Positions 17,821-28,349 of a DNA stretch of 64,000 nt are shown here, in pieces. Numbering within the stretch: position 1 is the first letter of the stretch; each line of letters starts with the position of its first letter. Under the pieces are notes generated by a model. It worked only from the letters and a program-made list of their open reading frames with translations. It was not told the origin of the DNA and did no database searches. The stretch is from an uncultured Spirochaetota bacterium (lineage in GTDB: Bacteria > Spirochaetota > Spirochaetia > Treponematales > Rectinemataceae): the NCBI GenBank assembly GCA_903821875.1, contig CAIJMU010000057.1, forward strand, positions 1 to 64,000, read 5' to 3'. The translations under genes were made by a program, and so were the position numbers.

Positions 17821-17958
17821 GAAACCTCCGTAGCCCGGACAGGGAAAAGCGGCAACCCGGCACTGCGTTCGCTGGATCGCAGGCATGACGGTAGCGTCAG
17901 CGAAGGACATGGTCAACAGGAGGAAGCGCAGACAGTCGGCATCGGGTATCATCGGGGA

Positions 17959-19380
17959 ATGGTAGAACCTGAACGCATCGCGACACTCACGGGGGCTGGA
18001 CCTGCAAGGGGAAGCCACGTCCTCTACTGGATGCAGCACAGCCAGCGGGCCATCGACAATCCCGCCCTGACCTTCGCCCTCACCGAGGCTCAGCGCCTGG
18101 ACCTTCCCCTCCTTGTCCTCTTCGTACTCCTCGACTATCCCGCAGCCACCGCTGTCCACTACCGATTCATGCTCGCGGGTCTCCGCGAGACCGCAGGAGC
18201 ACTCCGCGCCAGGGGCATCGGTTTCGCGCTCAAGCGGGCACCGGCCGGGGATCCGGTTCCCCTCGTCGCCGCCTGGGCCGGCGGGAAGCAGGGGGGCGGG
18301 GGGCGGGAAAATGGGGACAGACACGACCAAAGCGCCCTCGTCGTCTGTGACCGTGGCTACCTCCGCCACGAGGAAGCGTGGAGGCTGGCTTTGGCAGAGC
18401 GGCTCGCTGTGCTGGGGATTCCCCTGCTCCGCGTCGATGCCGACACGGTTGTCCCCGCCGATGCAGCCAGCCTGAAGCTCGAGTGGTCGGCCGCGACGCT
18501 CAGGCGGAAGATCGAGGGCGCTATCCATCATTACGCCCAGCCCTCGGTCTTTCGGGGGAAGATCCGCGACGCGGCCAGCCTCGGCGTGGACCAGGGGGCC
18601 AACAAGGAAGACAGCCTCTTCGAGGCCTACGCGAAACCAGAGGATCCCGCCCACCGTGGCGACCCTTCACCCGGGCAGCAGCCTTCCCTCCGGCCCGGAA
18701 GTGCGGCCGCCCGCGTAGCCTTCAAGAGCTTCCTCGACCGGCTCGACCGCTACGAGGGGGACAGGAACGATCCCAACCTCGAGGGTACAAGCGGCATGAG
18801 TCCCTACCTGCATTTCGGGCAGATCTCGTGCGCCGCGATGGCGCGCTCTGCGCTTGAGCGTGGGGGGCCGGGAGCCGCAGCCTTTGTCGAACAGCTGGTC
18901 GTGCGAAGGGAGCTCGCCATCAACCTCTGCCTGCGGGAGCCCAACTATGACGTCTATGACCATGCTGTCCCGGAGTGGGCCAGGCGGAGCCTCGCCCAGG
19001 CTGCCGGGGACAGGCGTCCGTGGATCCACGGACGGGAGACCCTCGAGGCGGCAGCGACCCACGATCCCTACTGGAACGCTGCCCAGAACCAGCTGATCCG
19101 GACAGGAATCATCCACAACTACATGCGCATGTACTGGGGCAAGAAGATCATCGAGTGGAGCGCAAGCCCAGAGGAGGCCTTCGCGACAGCCCTCTCTCTC
19201 AATGACCGCTACGCCCTCGACGGGCGGGATCCCAACGGCTACGCCGGCGTCGCCTGGTGCTTCGGCCGCCACGACCGTCCCTGGTCCAGGCGGACAGTGT
19301 TCGGGTGTATCCGGTACATGAACGAAGGTGGGCTCAAGCGCAAGTTCGACCGCGAAGCCTACGCCCGCCGCTGGTCCTGA
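17959..19380 (+). CDS. Class II CPD deoxyribodipyrimidine photolyase
   Basis: 473-residue flavoprotein that would reverse UV-induced cyclobutane dimers using light. The C-terminal FAD/DNA-binding half carries class II signatures: NYMRMYWGKKIIEW, NDRYALDGRDPNGYAGVAWCFG and HDRPWSRRTVFGCIRYMN. The N-terminal antenna domain (WMQHSQRAIDNPAL) is also class II-like. ATG 17959 was chosen because homology begins at about residue 15 (GSHVLYWMQHSQR) and the longer frame overlaps the divergent cNMP gene. A Gly-rich linker near residues 110-125 (GGKQGGGGRENGDRHD) contains the 12-mer repeat at 18313 and looks inserted between two structural elements. Presence suggests at least periodic light exposure. Confidence 0.95.
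   Translation: MVEPERIATLTGAGPARGSHVLYWMQHSQRAIDNPALTFALTEAQRLDLPLLVLFVLLDYPAATAVHYRFMLAGLRETAGALRARGIGFALKRAPAGDPVPLVAAWAGGKQGGGGRENGDRHDQSALVVCDRGYLRHEEAWRLALAERLAVLGIPLLRVDADTVVPADAASLKLEWSAATLRRKIEGAIHHYAQPSVFRGKIRDAASLGVDQGANKEDSLFEAYAKPEDPAHRGDPSPGQQPSLRPGSAAARVAFKSFLDRLDRYEGDRNDPNLEGTSGMSPYLHFGQISCAAMARSALERGGPGAAAFVEQLVVRRELAINLCLREPNYDVYDHAVPEWARRSLAQAAGDRRPWIHGRETLEAAATHDPYWNAAQNQLIRTGIIHNYMRMYWGKKIIEWSASPEEAFATALSLNDRYALDGRDPNGYAGVAWCFGRHDRPWSRRTVFGCIRYMNEGGLKRKFDREAYARRWS
18313..18324 (+). repeat. 12-mer GGGGACAGACAC, copy inside photolyase gene
   Basis: Perfect copy, read in the frame giving GDRH within a Gly-rich linker. Confidence 0.85.
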
Positions 19381-19466
19381 GGGACCCGGTTTTCCTTCCC
19401 CTTTCTCCCGGGCGGTGTATTGGCGGAACGACTCCCTGATGGCATACTGGTCCTTCGGGAGGAGCG

Positions 19467-22400
19467 GTGAAGGTCTTGGTTCTGCTTCGGCGAGTGGCGG
19501 AAATCGTGATCGTGGCAGCGGTGTACCTGATAGCCGCGCTCATCGGCAACGCCTTCCTCCCTCCAATCGAGGACAGCTACGCGCTCTGGCTTCCAGCGGG
19601 CCTCGGCATCGCCATGGTGCTGGTTTTCGGAAGGACTGCCCTCATCGGCGTCCTGTTCGGAGACACGCTCTTCAGAATAAGCGCCTTCGGCAGCATGGCC
19701 GCGCTCGCCAACCCCGAAATGCTTGGCCTGGCGCTGACCATCGGCGCCATCCGGACCCTCGAAACCTGGGGCAGTGCCTGGGCTATCAGGCGCCTGTCTA
19801 CTGTCCTCCCCCCCCAAGGTACCGGTGAGATCCTCCGCAGCAACGGCGCAGTTGCCCTCATCATCCTGGCGAGCGCTGCCCTGGGATCGGTGATGCTGTA
19901 CATCACGGGCATCGAAGCAGGGTCGGAGCTGCTCCCGATCATCGGACGCTGGTGGCTCTCTGACTTTTCAGGAACCATGTTGATAGTTCCCGCCATTGTC
20001 AGCCTGGCCAGGGGCCGGAAGAAAAGGCCCGAGGTCGAATCCTTCCCCTGGATCCTTTCGTCCTTCATTGTGGGCGCCACACTCTTCATCTTCTTTCAAG
20101 CTTCCGCCATCACCAGACAGGGCATCAAAGACGAATTCCATCGTGACTTCCGCGAGTCCCTGCAGGTCTCCAAGGACACGATCCAGAAGGGCTTCTGGTC
20201 GGTCAACGCCCTCGCCGCCTATGCAACGAGCCAGCCGCAGGCATCGCCAGGGGAGTTCGGGGACTATGCCAGGACCCTGATCGGCGACAACGCGTCCACG
20301 CTGAACCTCTCGTGGATTCCCCGCGTATCCGACGCCGAGCGCTCCTCCTACGAGAGGTCCATCCAGTCCCGGGGCTTCCTCGATGCCCGGATAACGGAAC
20401 TGAACCTGGACGGTAGTGCCGTTCCAGCCCCGAAGCGTGCGGAATACTTTCCCTCGACCCTCTTCGAACCCAAGGCCGAGGAGGCAGCACGGACGGGCTG
20501 GGACACGGCAAGCAGTGCGCCACGCCGGGAGGCCATCCTCAAGACCCGCGATTCAGGCAAGGCCACACTCACCCCACCCCTGCCTTTCCAGTTCGACAGG
20601 AAGGGGCGCTCCGGGGTCCTTCTCATGGAAGCCGTCTATCGAAGAGGGATGCCGCAAGCCACAGTAGAGGATCGAAGGCTCGCCCTCATTGGCGTCGTTT
20701 CAGGCGCCTTCATGGTCGGGGACTGGCTGGAAGAGGCCCTGGCCAGCATCGAGAGTCACGACATCGAGATCGAGGCCTTCGATGTCACCTCTCCTGACTC
20801 GCCCCTCTTCCTCGGCTTCCACCACTCCATCTCGGGTCCGTCATCGCCACTGGCCAGCGCCGCACTTCGTCCTGGCAGCCTCGAGACGGGTCTCTACGAG
20901 TCGGCGACCTGGGAGGTCGGGCAGCGGTCCTGGTTGTTCATCGCGCGGCCGGGACCGGCCTTCGCGCGGGACGGAAGGAACTGGGTCTCCTGGCTCACCC
21001 TCCTGGTCGGCTTCGCCTTCGCGGGAAGCTTCCTCATCTTCCTGTCCAATCGCCAGAAAGCCAACCTCGCAGTCGCCCATTCCGAGGAGGCTGTCCGCCA
21101 GCTTGAGACACGGAATTCCGCAATCATCGAGAACGCCCCGGACGGCATCGCCCTCATCGATGCAAAGGGCTTGGTCATCTACGGAAGCCCCTCCGCCTTC
21201 AGGATGTTCGACCTCCAGCCTGGGGAAATCCTGGGCAAGCAGGCGCTCCAGGGCATACACCCCGAGGACGCGTCCCGTGTCCTCGAGCTTTTCCGTGCCC
21301 TGGTCGCCGATCCGGCGAGACCCTTCACTGCGGAGTACCGCTACCGCCACCGCTACGGCGGCTACAGCTGGATCGAGGGAAGCTTCACGAACCTCCTGGC
21401 CACCCCCGGGGTCAAGGCAATTGTGAACAATTTCCACGACATCAGCGACCGCAGGGCAGCGCAGCTCGAGCTTGAGACACTGAACAGGACCCTCGAGCAG
21501 CGTGTGGAGGAACGCACCTCAGAGCTCAGGAAGAGCGAGGCAGAGCTCCGCGAGAACCGTGACCGGATGGCCGAAGCGAACATCGCCCTCGAGCGGGCAG
21601 GACACATGAAGGACGAGTTCCTCGCCAACATGAGCCACGAGATCCGCACCCCGATGAATGCGATCATCGGGCTGTCATCTTTGGCCCTCAAGACGGGAAT
21701 GACACGGAAGCAGCAGGACTACGTGTCGAAGGTGCACAATGCGGGCCTCACCCTCCTGGGCGTCATCAACGACATCCTCGATTTCTCGAAAATCGAGGCG
21801 GGGGAGCTCACGATCGAGAAGGTCGGCTTCGATCTCGACGAGGTGCTCACGAACCTGGGCACGATGGTCTCGCAGAAGGTCATGGAAAAGGAGCTCGAGT
21901 TCCTCATCGACGCGCCCCAGGGAATCCCCCGCGCCTGGATGGGAGACCCCCTCCGCCTCGGCCAGGTCCTCCTCAACCTCCTGTCAAACGCCGTGAAGTT
22001 CACCGATGCCGGTGAGGTCCGGCTCTCGGTGGAGCTCGTCGAGCGAGTGGGTCCGCGTTCCAAGCTCCTCTTCGCGGTGGAGGATACGGGCATCGGCATG
22101 GATCCACAGCAGGTGACCCGCCTCTTCCAGGCCTTTTCGCAGGCAGACAGCTCGACGACCAGGAAGTACGGAGGTACCGGTCTCGGCCTCAGCATCAGCA
22201 AGAAACTCGTGGAGCTGATGGGCGGGCAGATCTGGGTCGACAGCGCAGCCGGAAAGGGAAGCAAGTTCCGCTTTACAATCTGGCTCGATGAGGCTGGGGA
22301 GGGAATGGATCTGGATATATCCCTTCCAGCCGCCTTCGATGGCAGACGGGTCCTGGTCGTGGATGACAATGCGGCAGCCAGGAACATCCACCGGAGCATC

Positions 22401-23831
22401 CTCGAAGAGCTGCGCTTCCGGGTCGAGACCGCGGCCTCTGCCGAAGCCGGGCTTGAGCTGCTTGCGGAGGCCGACGCGAGCGATCCCTATGCCCTCGTGC
22501 TGATTGACCTCCATATGCCGGGGGGACTGGATGGCGTCACCGCGACGAGGCGCTTGAAGCAGGAGCTCGGGCTCCGAAAGCCTCCGCTGGTATTCATTGC
22601 TACCGGGAGCTCGGGCGAGGAACAGCGGCCCCAGGCTGCCGAGGCAGGGGCCGAGGAGTACCTCGTAAAGCCGCTCACTTCCACTGTCCTCAGGAGGGCG
22701 CTGAAGCGGCACTTCGGGGCTCATGACAGCCTGAACGGTCAGGACGAAACCACAGCCACCGCGACCAGCCACACGCGGAAGCGAGACTTCGGCGGAGCGA
22801 GGATCCTCCTGGTCGAGGACAATGACATCAACAGGCAAATCGCCACCGAGCTCCTCCAGTCTGTCGGTGTCGCAGTTTCTGTGGCGGTGGACGGGCTCGA
22901 GGCAGTGGAGGCGGTCATGCAGGCTGACACCCCCTTTGACGCCGTGCTGATGGACATCCAGATGCCACTGATGGATGGCTATTCCGCAGCCCGCAGCCTC
23001 CGATCCGACAGCCGCTTCGAGGCGCTTCCGATCATAGCGATGACAGCCTATGCGATGGAGACCGACAAGCGGAGGGTACTCGAGGCCGGGATGAATGACC
23101 ACATCGCCAAGCCCATCGATCCCGAGGTCCTCTTCGCGACCCTCGAGCGCTTTGTCAGCGTACGTGAGCCCGGGGACAGTCAGGGAAGCCCGGGTACGAG
23201 GGAGGGCTTTCCCCAGGAAAACCAGGATTCCTTGGTAGCCTCCCTGCCCCATCTGTCCACCATCGACTTTCGGGACGGACTTGCGCGGGTGGGAGGAAAG
23301 ACCGGTTTTTTCCTTGAGCTCCTCGCGCGCTTCAGGGAAGACCACCGGGACGACGGCAACCGGATCGCCGCTGCCCTCGAAGGGGGGGATGCCGAGACGG
23401 CGGAGCTCCTCGCCCACGGCCTCAAGGGGGTAGCCGGAAACATAGGGGCAACTGCCATCCAGAAGGCCACCTCCGGGCTCGAGGACATCCTCAGGCATGG
23501 TGGGGATCCGCTGGCAAGGGAAGCTGCCCTCGTGGAGCTTCGGGCAGCGCTTGCCGCCACCCTGGTTGAGCTTGAACCCCTCGTCCTGGCACGATTCCAG
23601 GCCGAACAGGATATCAGGCTGACCAGCCCTGAAAGAATGGCGGCCATCCTCGAGGAGCTGGGACGGCTCGTGGAGAACTTCGACCTCGAAGCGGTGAATT
23701 ACTTCAAGGAAATGCGCGCAGAGCTTCTCGGAGGCTTCGGTGAGGAGCGGCTTGCACAACTCGAAGCCAGGCTTACCGCCTACGAGTACGAGGAAGCGGC
23801 CCGGTGGCTGCGAAGCGAAACCCCGTCATAG
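19467..23831 (+). CDS. Hybrid histidine kinase: MASE1-CHASE-PAS-HisKA-HATPase-REC-REC-Hpt
   Basis: 1454 residues. N-terminal MASE1-type membrane domain (about 5-195), periplasmic CHASE domain (about 205-435), another membrane helix (about 505-525), PAS (about 545-655, [20 protein letters not shown]), coiled coil, HisKA with phospho-acceptor H724 (NMSHEIRTP), HATPase ([26 protein letters not shown]), REC1 with D1014, REC2 with D1163 and a C-terminal Hpt domain with H1317 (AHGLKG). This is a complete BarA/ArcB-like phosphorelay in one chain, needing an external REC partner for output. CHASE domains sense small extracellular ligands; the ligand here is unknown. The start is GTG 19467 with GGGAGGA at ideal distance. 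Confidence 0.95.
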   Translation: MKVLVLLRRVAEIVIVAAVYLIAALIGNAFLPPIEDSYALWLPAGLGIAMVLVFGRTALIGVLFGDTLFRISAFGSMAALANPEMLGLALTIGAIRTLETWGSAWAIRRLSTVLPPQGTGEILRSNGAVALIILASAALGSVMLYITGIEAGSELLPIIGRWWLSDFSGTMLIVPAIVSLARGRKKRPEVESFPWILSSFIVGATLFIFFQASAITRQGIKDEFHRDFRESLQVSKDTIQKGFWSVNALAAYATSQPQASPGEFGDYARTLIGDNASTLNLSWIPRVSDAERSSYERSIQSRGFLDARITELNLDGSAVPAPKRAEYFPSTLFEPKAEEAARTGWDTASSAPRREAILKTRDSGKATLTPPLPFQFDRKGRSGVLLMEAVYRRGMPQATVEDRRLALIGVVSGAFMVGDWLEEALASIESHDIEIEAFDVTSPDSPLFLGFHHSISGPSSPLASAALRPGSLETGLYESATWEVGQRSWLFIARPGPAFARDGRNWVSWLTLLVGFAFAGSFLIFLSNRQKANLAVAHSEEAVRQLETRNSAIIENAPDGIALIDAKGLVIYGSPSAFRMFDLQPGEILGKQALQGIHPEDASRVLELFRALVADPARPFTAEYRYRHRYGGYSWIEGSFTNLLATPGVKAIVNNFHDISDRRAAQLELETLNRTLEQRVEERTSELRKSEAELRENRDRMAEANIALERAGHMKDEFLANMSHEIRTPMNAIIGLSSLALKTGMTRKQQDYVSKVHNAGLTLLGVINDILDFSKIEAGELTIEKVGFDLDEVLTNLGTMVSQKVMEKELEFLIDAPQGIPRAWMGDPLRLGQVLLNLLSNAVKFTDAGEVRLSVELVERVGPRSKLLFAVEDTGIGMDPQQVTRLFQAFSQADSSTTRKYGGTGLGLSISKKLVELMGGQIWVDSAAGKGSKFRFTIWLDEAGEGMDLDISLPAAFDGRRVLVVDDNAAARNIHRSILEELRFRVETAASAEAGLELLAEADASDPYALVLIDLHMPGGLDGVTATRRLKQELGLRKPPLVFIATGSSGEEQRPQAAEAGAEEYLVKPLTSTVLRRALKRHFGAHDSLNGQDETTATATSHTRKRDFGGARILLVEDNDINRQIATELLQSVGVAVSVAVDGLEAVEAVMQADTPFDAVLMDIQMPLMDGYSAARSLRSDSRFEALPIIAMTAYAMETDKRRVLEAGMNDHIAKPIDPEVLFATLERFVSVREPGDSQGSPGTREGFPQENQDSLVASLPHLSTIDFRDGLARVGGKTGFFLELLARFREDHRDDGNRIAAALEGGDAETAELLAHGLKGVAGNIGATAIQKATSGLEDILRHGGDPLAREAALVELRAALAATLVELEPLVLARFQAEQDIRLTSPERMAAILEELGRLVENFDLEAVNYFKEMRAELLGGFGEERLAQLEARLTAYEYEEAARWLRSETPS

Positions 23832-23931
23832 CGAAGTGCCTGCATGGCTTGCAGCTTTCCCGCCTCGGCAGCCGCCTCTGCCTGGCATCCTGGATGCAGG
23901 TTTTCAAATGCATTCCATTGAATCTTAGCCG

Positions 23932-26100
23932 ATGTGCGCCTACACTTACATGGTGGTAACTGCAGGAAAAAGCGGACTACGGCGCGCCGCCCTAATTGTG
24001 GTGTCCCTGCTTTTCTTCCTTGTTACGCTCGAAGCACAGCCAGAAAACAGGAAATGGCATATCCTCGTGCTGGACTCCTACCATGAGGGCTTTGCCTGGA
24101 GCGTCGCGCAGTTCGAGGGCATCAAAGGAGCCTTGACCGCAGAGCTCCCAGAAAACTCCCTCGACATCTCAGTGTTCCACCTCGACGACCGGAGATTCCA
24201 CACCAAACTGGCGCTCACGGAAGCATATTTCGCCCAACTCGCAGGCGACCAGCATCTGGATCTCATCTTCACTACGGACAATTCAGCCTATTCCTTCATG
24301 AGGGAAAGTCCCTGGCGGCTCGGGCGCCGCATCCCCCTGGTGTTTGCCGGCGTCAACGACTACATCAGCGACGGGAAGGAAGGCGAGTTCCTCATGACGG
24401 GTATCGCCGAGAATTTCCTGTCGGGGCGTTCCGATACGCTCAAGGCCGCCCTGGCCCTCCTGCCCGGAACAAAGCGCGTCGTCTTCACCCTCGACGGTAC
24501 CCCGACCTCCATGGCGATACAAAAGGAGTTCGAAGCCATCGGGGACCAGTTCCCCAGGCTCAGCTTCGATTTCAGGACTATCGATGATATCGAAGGGCAA
24601 TTAGCCCTCGTTTCACGCCTCGGAAAGGGCGATATCTACGTGCCCATCGGAACCCACCTCGACGCCTCAGGTACCCTTCTAACCTACGAAGAGGCTATGG
24701 AACGGCTCTCGGCAGCCTGCCCCGTGCCGAGCTTCGGCTTTATCGAAAACCGGATCAGCCACGGCATTGTAGGAGGCAAGATCCTCACCGGACACGACCA
24801 CGGTACCTCGGCCGGGAAGCTCGGCCTTGCCATCCTCCGGGGAGCGCCACCTGGGAGCCTTCCTCCCCTCATGGACAATCCTGGGAAGCTCCTCTTCGAC
24901 CACAGGCAGCTGGCGCGTTTCAGCCTTCCCGAATCGGCGCTCCCTAACGGGGCAGAGATCCTGTTCAAACCAGCCGATCCCTTGGCTGAAATCTGGGGCT
25001 ACCTGCTAGCCTACACCGTCGCCCTCGTCGTATTGACCGTGATTGTCATACTGCTGGTGGTCGGCCGGAGGAGGCTCCGGGTGGCCACCGAGCGGCTGGC
25101 CAGGAGCGAGGCAACCCTCGAGTCCTACTTCGAGAACTCCCCCGAGGCGATCTTCGTGGCAGACGACGCAGGCAGATACCTCCGCGTCAACCGGGGCGCG
25201 AGCCTCCTGACCGGCTATTCGCCCAGGGATCTCCTCAGGCTTTCGGTAGCGGAACTCCTGGCGCCTGCCTCTGTCGACGAGGGACGCGCCCATTTCAGCC
25301 GGGTCTTTTCCGAGGGCAAGGCCTACGGGGAACTCCAGTTCCGTCGACAGGATGGCAGCATTTTCTGGATGAGCGTCCACGCCGTACGGTTGGGAAGAGA
25401 CGAGAACTTCGCCATCTGCCAGGACATCACCCGCCGCATCGAGGGTGAGGAAGGGGTTAAACGCTCCCTCATCGAGAAGGTAACCCTCCTCAGGGAGCTC
25501 TACCACCGCACAAAAAACAATATGTCGGTCATCATCGCCATGCTCGAGCTGCAGGCCCTCGAACAGGGGGATGAACGCCTGATCAATGCCTTCAAGGAAG
25601 CCGAGAACCGCATCCGGTCGATGGCACTGGTCCACCAGAAGCTCTACGACGCGGCCGACCTCTCACATATCAACCTCAAGGACTATATCAGGGACCTGAT
25701 CGAACTCCTGTCGAAGAGCTACAACGTCTCATCCACCGAGGTAGCCTTCGACACGGAACTGGACGAGGTCGAGGTCCTCATCGACAGCGCAATCCCTTGC
25801 GGACTCATCCTCAACGAACTGATCTCGAACGCCCTCATCTTTGCCTTCCCCGAGGGGAGAAAGGGAAGGATCTCCGTCTCCCTGCGCCGCGACAAGGATG
25901 GATCCATCGAGTTCTTTGTCGCCGACGATGGCATAGGGGTTCCCATCGGTTTCGACTTCCGACGCGACGGTCATCTAGGACTGCAGACAATCTTCGGCCT
26001 CGGGGAGGGACAGCTCGAGGGAAGTGTTGATTTCCATTCTGGCGCGGGCCTGGCCTGCCGAATCACGTTCAAGGATGACCAATATCGTCCAAGGGTATAA
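23932..26100 (+). CDS. Sensor histidine kinase with periplasmic ABC-binding-protein-like domain, PAS and HisKA_2
   Basis: 722 residues: signal/membrane anchor (about 15-35), a periplasmic domain resembling ABC_sub_bind (COG2984-type) binding proteins (about 40-330, ILVLDSYHEGFAWS...PLVFAGVND...GHDHGTSAGKLGLAIL), a membrane helix (about 360-385), PAS (about 395-505) and a HisKA_2/HATPase module with H525 (LYHRTKNNMS). HisKA_2 kinases usually phosphorylate stand-alone REC proteins; such a gene follows after 3 bases. ATG 23932 and ATG 23950 both lack a good ribosome site, so the exact start is open. Likely a ligand-sensing two-component system; ligand unknown. Confidence 0.9.
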   Translation: MCAYTYMVVTAGKSGLRRAALIVVSLLFFLVTLEAQPENRKWHILVLDSYHEGFAWSVAQFEGIKGALTAELPENSLDISVFHLDDRRFHTKLALTEAYFAQLAGDQHLDLIFTTDNSAYSFMRESPWRLGRRIPLVFAGVNDYISDGKEGEFLMTGIAENFLSGRSDTLKAALALLPGTKRVVFTLDGTPTSMAIQKEFEAIGDQFPRLSFDFRTIDDIEGQLALVSRLGKGDIYVPIGTHLDASGTLLTYEEAMERLSAACPVPSFGFIENRISHGIVGGKILTGHDHGTSAGKLGLAILRGAPPGSLPPLMDNPGKLLFDHRQLARFSLPESALPNGAEILFKPADPLAEIWGYLLAYTVALVVLTVIVILLVVGRRRLRVATERLARSEATLESYFENSPEAIFVADDAGRYLRVNRGASLLTGYSPRDLLRLSVAELLAPASVDEGRAHFSRVFSEGKAYGELQFRRQDGSIFWMSVHAVRLGRDENFAICQDITRRIEGEEGVKRSLIEKVTLLRELYHRTKNNMSVIIAMLELQALEQGDERLINAFKEAENRIRSMALVHQKLYDAADLSHINLKDYIRDLIELLSKSYNVSSTEVAFDTELDEVEVLIDSAIPCGLILNELISNALIFAFPEGRKGRISVSLRRDKDGSIEFFVADDGIGVPIGFDFRRDGHLGLQTIFGLGEGQLEGSVDFHSGAGLACRITFKDDQYRPRV

Positions 26101-26103
26101 AAG

Positions 26104-26475
26104 ATGAAACACACGCGGATTCTTGTGGTCGAGGATGAATTCATGATCGCCAGCCAGCTCAAGACAAACCTCATCAAGGGTGGCCATATCGTCTGTGGAA
26201 TCGCGAGCCGGGGCGAGGATGCCATCGACATGGCCAGGAAGGAAGTGCCGGACGCCATCCTGATGGATATCCGAATCCGTGGCTCCCAGGACGGCATGGC
26301 TGCAGCGAAGGTAATCAGGACCTTCCTCGACGTTCCCATCATCTTCACCAGTGGCTATGCAGACCACGAGATGCGCGACCAGGCCCTGGCCCTCCAACCT
26401 TCGGCCTATCTTCTCAAACCCATCAGCATTGCCCAGATCGAGGAACTCCTCGAAGGCGACTTCGCTGCTAAATGA
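26104..26475 (+). CDS. Single-domain response regulator (REC only)
   Basis: 123 residues, one receiver domain: acidic pair (VVEDEF), phospho-acceptor D55 (ILMDIRI), Thr/Ser switch (IIFTSGYAD) and Lys (LLKPIS). No output domain. It follows its presumed kinase by 3 bases. REC domains of this type paired with HisKA_2 kinases often act through protein-protein contact; target not identifiable here. Confidence 0.93.
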   Translation: MKHTRILVVEDEFMIASQLKTNLIKGGHIVCGIASRGEDAIDMARKEVPDAILMDIRIRGSQDGMAAAKVIRTFLDVPIIFTSGYADHEMRDQALALQPSAYLLKPISIAQIEELLEGDFAAK

Positions 26476-26516
26476 ATGAATGCGCCTGAGGCGCCCGAGG
26501 CAGGCTGCCTGCCGGA

Positions 26517-26962
26517 TCAGGACAGCGCGGCTTGAACCGAGCCTGTGGCGAGGGCACCAAGGGAGGCTAGCTTTTCCTGATGGTGGAGGGCATCCCTCGT
26601 TTCGCCAAGCTTCAGCCTGGCCTGGGTCAGCTCGGCCGCAGTGCGGGCCACCTCTGCCTCCAGGATCGCTTCCTTGGCCGCCAGCTCCTCGGTCATGCGG
26701 TTGAAGAGGATCGCGAGATCCCTGAACTCCGCGGAGCTCCTGACCCGCAGTCGTGCGCTGTAGTCGCTCCTGCCGATGCGGCTGACCGCCTCGTTTAAGG
26801 CTTCAAGGGGCTTCCAGAACCTCTGGATCGGGCCCGTCACGATGGGGCTCCGCAGAGGGATGTCCTGCATGATCCAATGGAGGAAGGGCAGGACAAAAGG
26901 ACGGAAATACACTGCCTTGAGAATGCCAGGGCCCTGATCTCAAGCCTGCCTCGATGCTGCAT
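26517..26962 (-). pseudogene. Remnant of a HAMP-type sensor histidine kinase
   Basis: A strong ribosome site (AAAGGAGG, 26969-26977) precedes ATG 26962, which reads about 15 plausible codons (MQHRGRLEIRALAFS) and then loses frame. The next frame (26912-26517) gives a HAMP domain (PIQRFWKPLEALNEAVSRIG ... AEFRDLAILFNRMTEEL), a coiled coil and the start of a HisKA box (HHQEKLASLGALATG), then diverges (SVQAALS) and stops just before the phospho-accepting histidine. The catalytic domain is absent. I read this as a frameshifted and 3'-truncated kinase that once worked with the regulator remnant upstream. Confidence 0.75.
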
Positions 26963-26984
26963 GTTTGTACCTCCTTTACAGTAT

Positions 26985-27001
26985 TGCAGTAATCGTGCCA
27001 A
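26985..27001 (-). promoter_or_regulatory. Sigma-54 type -24/-12 promoter upstream of broken kinase gene
   Basis: Minus-strand TTGGCACGATTACTGCA has GG and GC elements exactly ten bases apart and matches TTGGCACG-N4-TTGCA except for one base. It lies 22 bases before the start codon of the kinase remnant and just downstream of the remnant of a sigma-54 activator. Confidence 0.75.
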
Positions 27002-27007
27002 CCCAGG

Positions 27008-27303
27008 CTAACTTTCAATGCAATAGCGTTCGAGCTTGTTGTAGAGCTGGCGACCTCTGATACCGAGCCATTCGGCAGCCAGGCTTCTGTTGCCTCCGGC
27101 CCGTCCCAGGACCTCGCGGAGATGCGCTTCCTCGTGGAGGGCCAGGAAGCTGGCTAGGTTCGAGGATTGGGGCAGGAACTGGGGGACAGACACCCATGGA
27201 TATCCTCGCAGCGATCCCGGAGGGGAGGAACGTCGATCCTGATGACGTTGAGGCGGTAGTACAGGTCTTCCCGAAATCGACCCGCACGCACCTCGAGAGC
27301 CAT
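27008..27303 (-). pseudogene. Remnant of an NtrC-family sigma-54 activator
   Basis: Two disconnected pieces remain. Minus-strand 27303 to about 27196 encodes [18 protein letters not shown]...[10 protein letters not shown], a conserved stretch of the AAA+ sigma-54 interaction domain. About 27166 to 27008, in another frame, encodes a Fis-type helix-turn-helix (HEEAHLREVLGRAGGNRSLA...RGRQLYNKLERY). The roughly 100 residues that normally separate them and the whole N-terminus are missing. A GGGGACAGACAC copy sits precisely at the junction (27182-27193). Confidence 0.8.
27182..27193 (+). repeat. 12-mer GGGGACAGACAC at deletion junction in regulator remnant
   Basis: Perfect copy located between the AAA+ fragment and the HTH fragment of the NtrC-like pseudogene. 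Confidence 0.85.
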
Positions 27304-27378
27304 GGGTTGCGCAGGCATGTGTGCATCTCATTGCACAGACGATTCTTTCTTGCCAGCAGGATTCAGCCTGGCGGTGGC

Positions 27379-28242
27379 TCAGGCCAGCGCAGCCTCTCCC
27401 CCAGACCTGAGGAGGGCAGGGGCGAGGCGGAAACCGAGGTACAGCATCCATGCGACGAGGCCGAGATGGAGCACATCATTTTCGGAGAACCACAGGCCCC
27501 TCGACCAGAGGGCGGGCCCGAGGCCTCCGAGATAGGCGGCGAAGTAGGCGGCCATCACAAGGGCCATGCCGAGCCAGGCCCGGAGGAGGATGAGGTCCGC
27601 CCGTCGCTTCCAGCGGAGCCAGGCCAGGAGGTTGACGGCAAAAAAGCCCAGCATCGAGGGGATCACGAAGAGCACCATGGCTTCGAAGGAAACCATGAAG
27701 GCGTCTGGCTTCGCCGCCCCGACAAGGGCAAAGGCGAGATAGGCGGGCGTGGAGATCCAGGCCCAGGCTCCGAGGAACTTCCCGCCCAGGCCACGCGTCG
27801 AAAAGGCTGCCACGGCCACGCCCATCGAGGAGACGCTCGCGACGGTGAGCATCATGTAGGCAACTTCCCAGTAGCTCGTAAGGGCCATCGTGGCGCGGCC
27901 GGACCCTTTTATCATGTAGCCGAAGGCCTGGTAGCTCGTGCCAGCGAGGAGGGTGCCGAGGCCCCAGACCACGAGCGCGATCCCCCAACAGAGGAGGGCG
28001 CGCGCAGTAGCTGTCCCCGAAGCGCCAGCCAGGGCTGCAGCTCGTCGCCTCAATCCCAGGAAGCGAAGGCCCATGGCGATCGTGAGGATGCCCAGTGCGT
28101 ATACGATGAGGGTCGAACTGGGCTGGATAAGGACGAGGTCCCCACCAGCGAAGTCAAAGCGCCAGGAGGGCTGTGTCGCAAGCCAGGCTTCGGGGCTTTG
28201 GGGTGGGGAGAGGGCAAGGGTGCCGAGGTTTGAGAGGTTCAT
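27379..28242 (-). CDS. Unrecognised 7-TM membrane protein
   Basis: 287 residues with about seven hydrophobic helices (near 45-65, 85-110, 125-150, 158-180, 185-215, 222-245 and 262-280), an extracytoplasmic N-terminus of about 40 residues with several Trp/Pro, and a conserved-looking end (SENDVLHLGLVAWMLYLG) with a His in the last helix. I do not recognise the family. Coding is convincing from codon bias and helix pattern. AGGA sits directly against the ATG, so the start is uncertain. It lies 107 bases after the peptidase gene and may be separately expressed. Confidence 0.7.
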   Translation of the reverse strand: MNLSNLGTLALSPPQSPEAWLATQPSWRFDFAGGDLVLIQPSSTLIVYALGILTIAMGLRFLGLRRRAAALAGASGTATARALLCWGIALVVWGLGTLLAGTSYQAFGYMIKGSGRATMALTSYWEVAYMMLTVASVSSMGVAVAAFSTRGLGGKFLGAWAWISTPAYLAFALVGAAKPDAFMVSFEAMVLFVIPSMLGFFAVNLLAWLRWKRRADLILLRAWLGMALVMAAYFAAYLGGLGPALWSRGLWFSENDVLHLGLVAWMLYLGFRLAPALLRSGGEAALA

Positions 28243-28349
28243 TCCTAAGGATAGTCGCCTGTCCCTGGGCTGCGGTCAACAGCCAGGAGGGACGGCCATG
28301 AGGGACGGAGGGACAGGGGAGGCAGTCGAATGGGCTTCCCCCCATCAGC

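Noticed and set aside
17488-17958. N-terminal extension of the photolyase frame
   Set aside because: It overlaps the divergent cNMP-binding gene on the other strand and has no protein-like composition; homology begins after ATG 17959.
23171-23183. GGGGACAGTCAG, similar to the 12-mer
   Set aside because: Two mismatches in a coding linker; not distinguishable from chance in GC-rich sequence.
21984-23759. 591-residue minus-strand open frame
   Set aside because: Antisense to the kinase and receiver domains of the hybrid histidine kinase.
27150-27166. GGTTCGAGGATTGG resembling a tRNA T-arm
   Set aside because: No acceptor, D or anticodon stems around it; it belongs to the regulator remnant.
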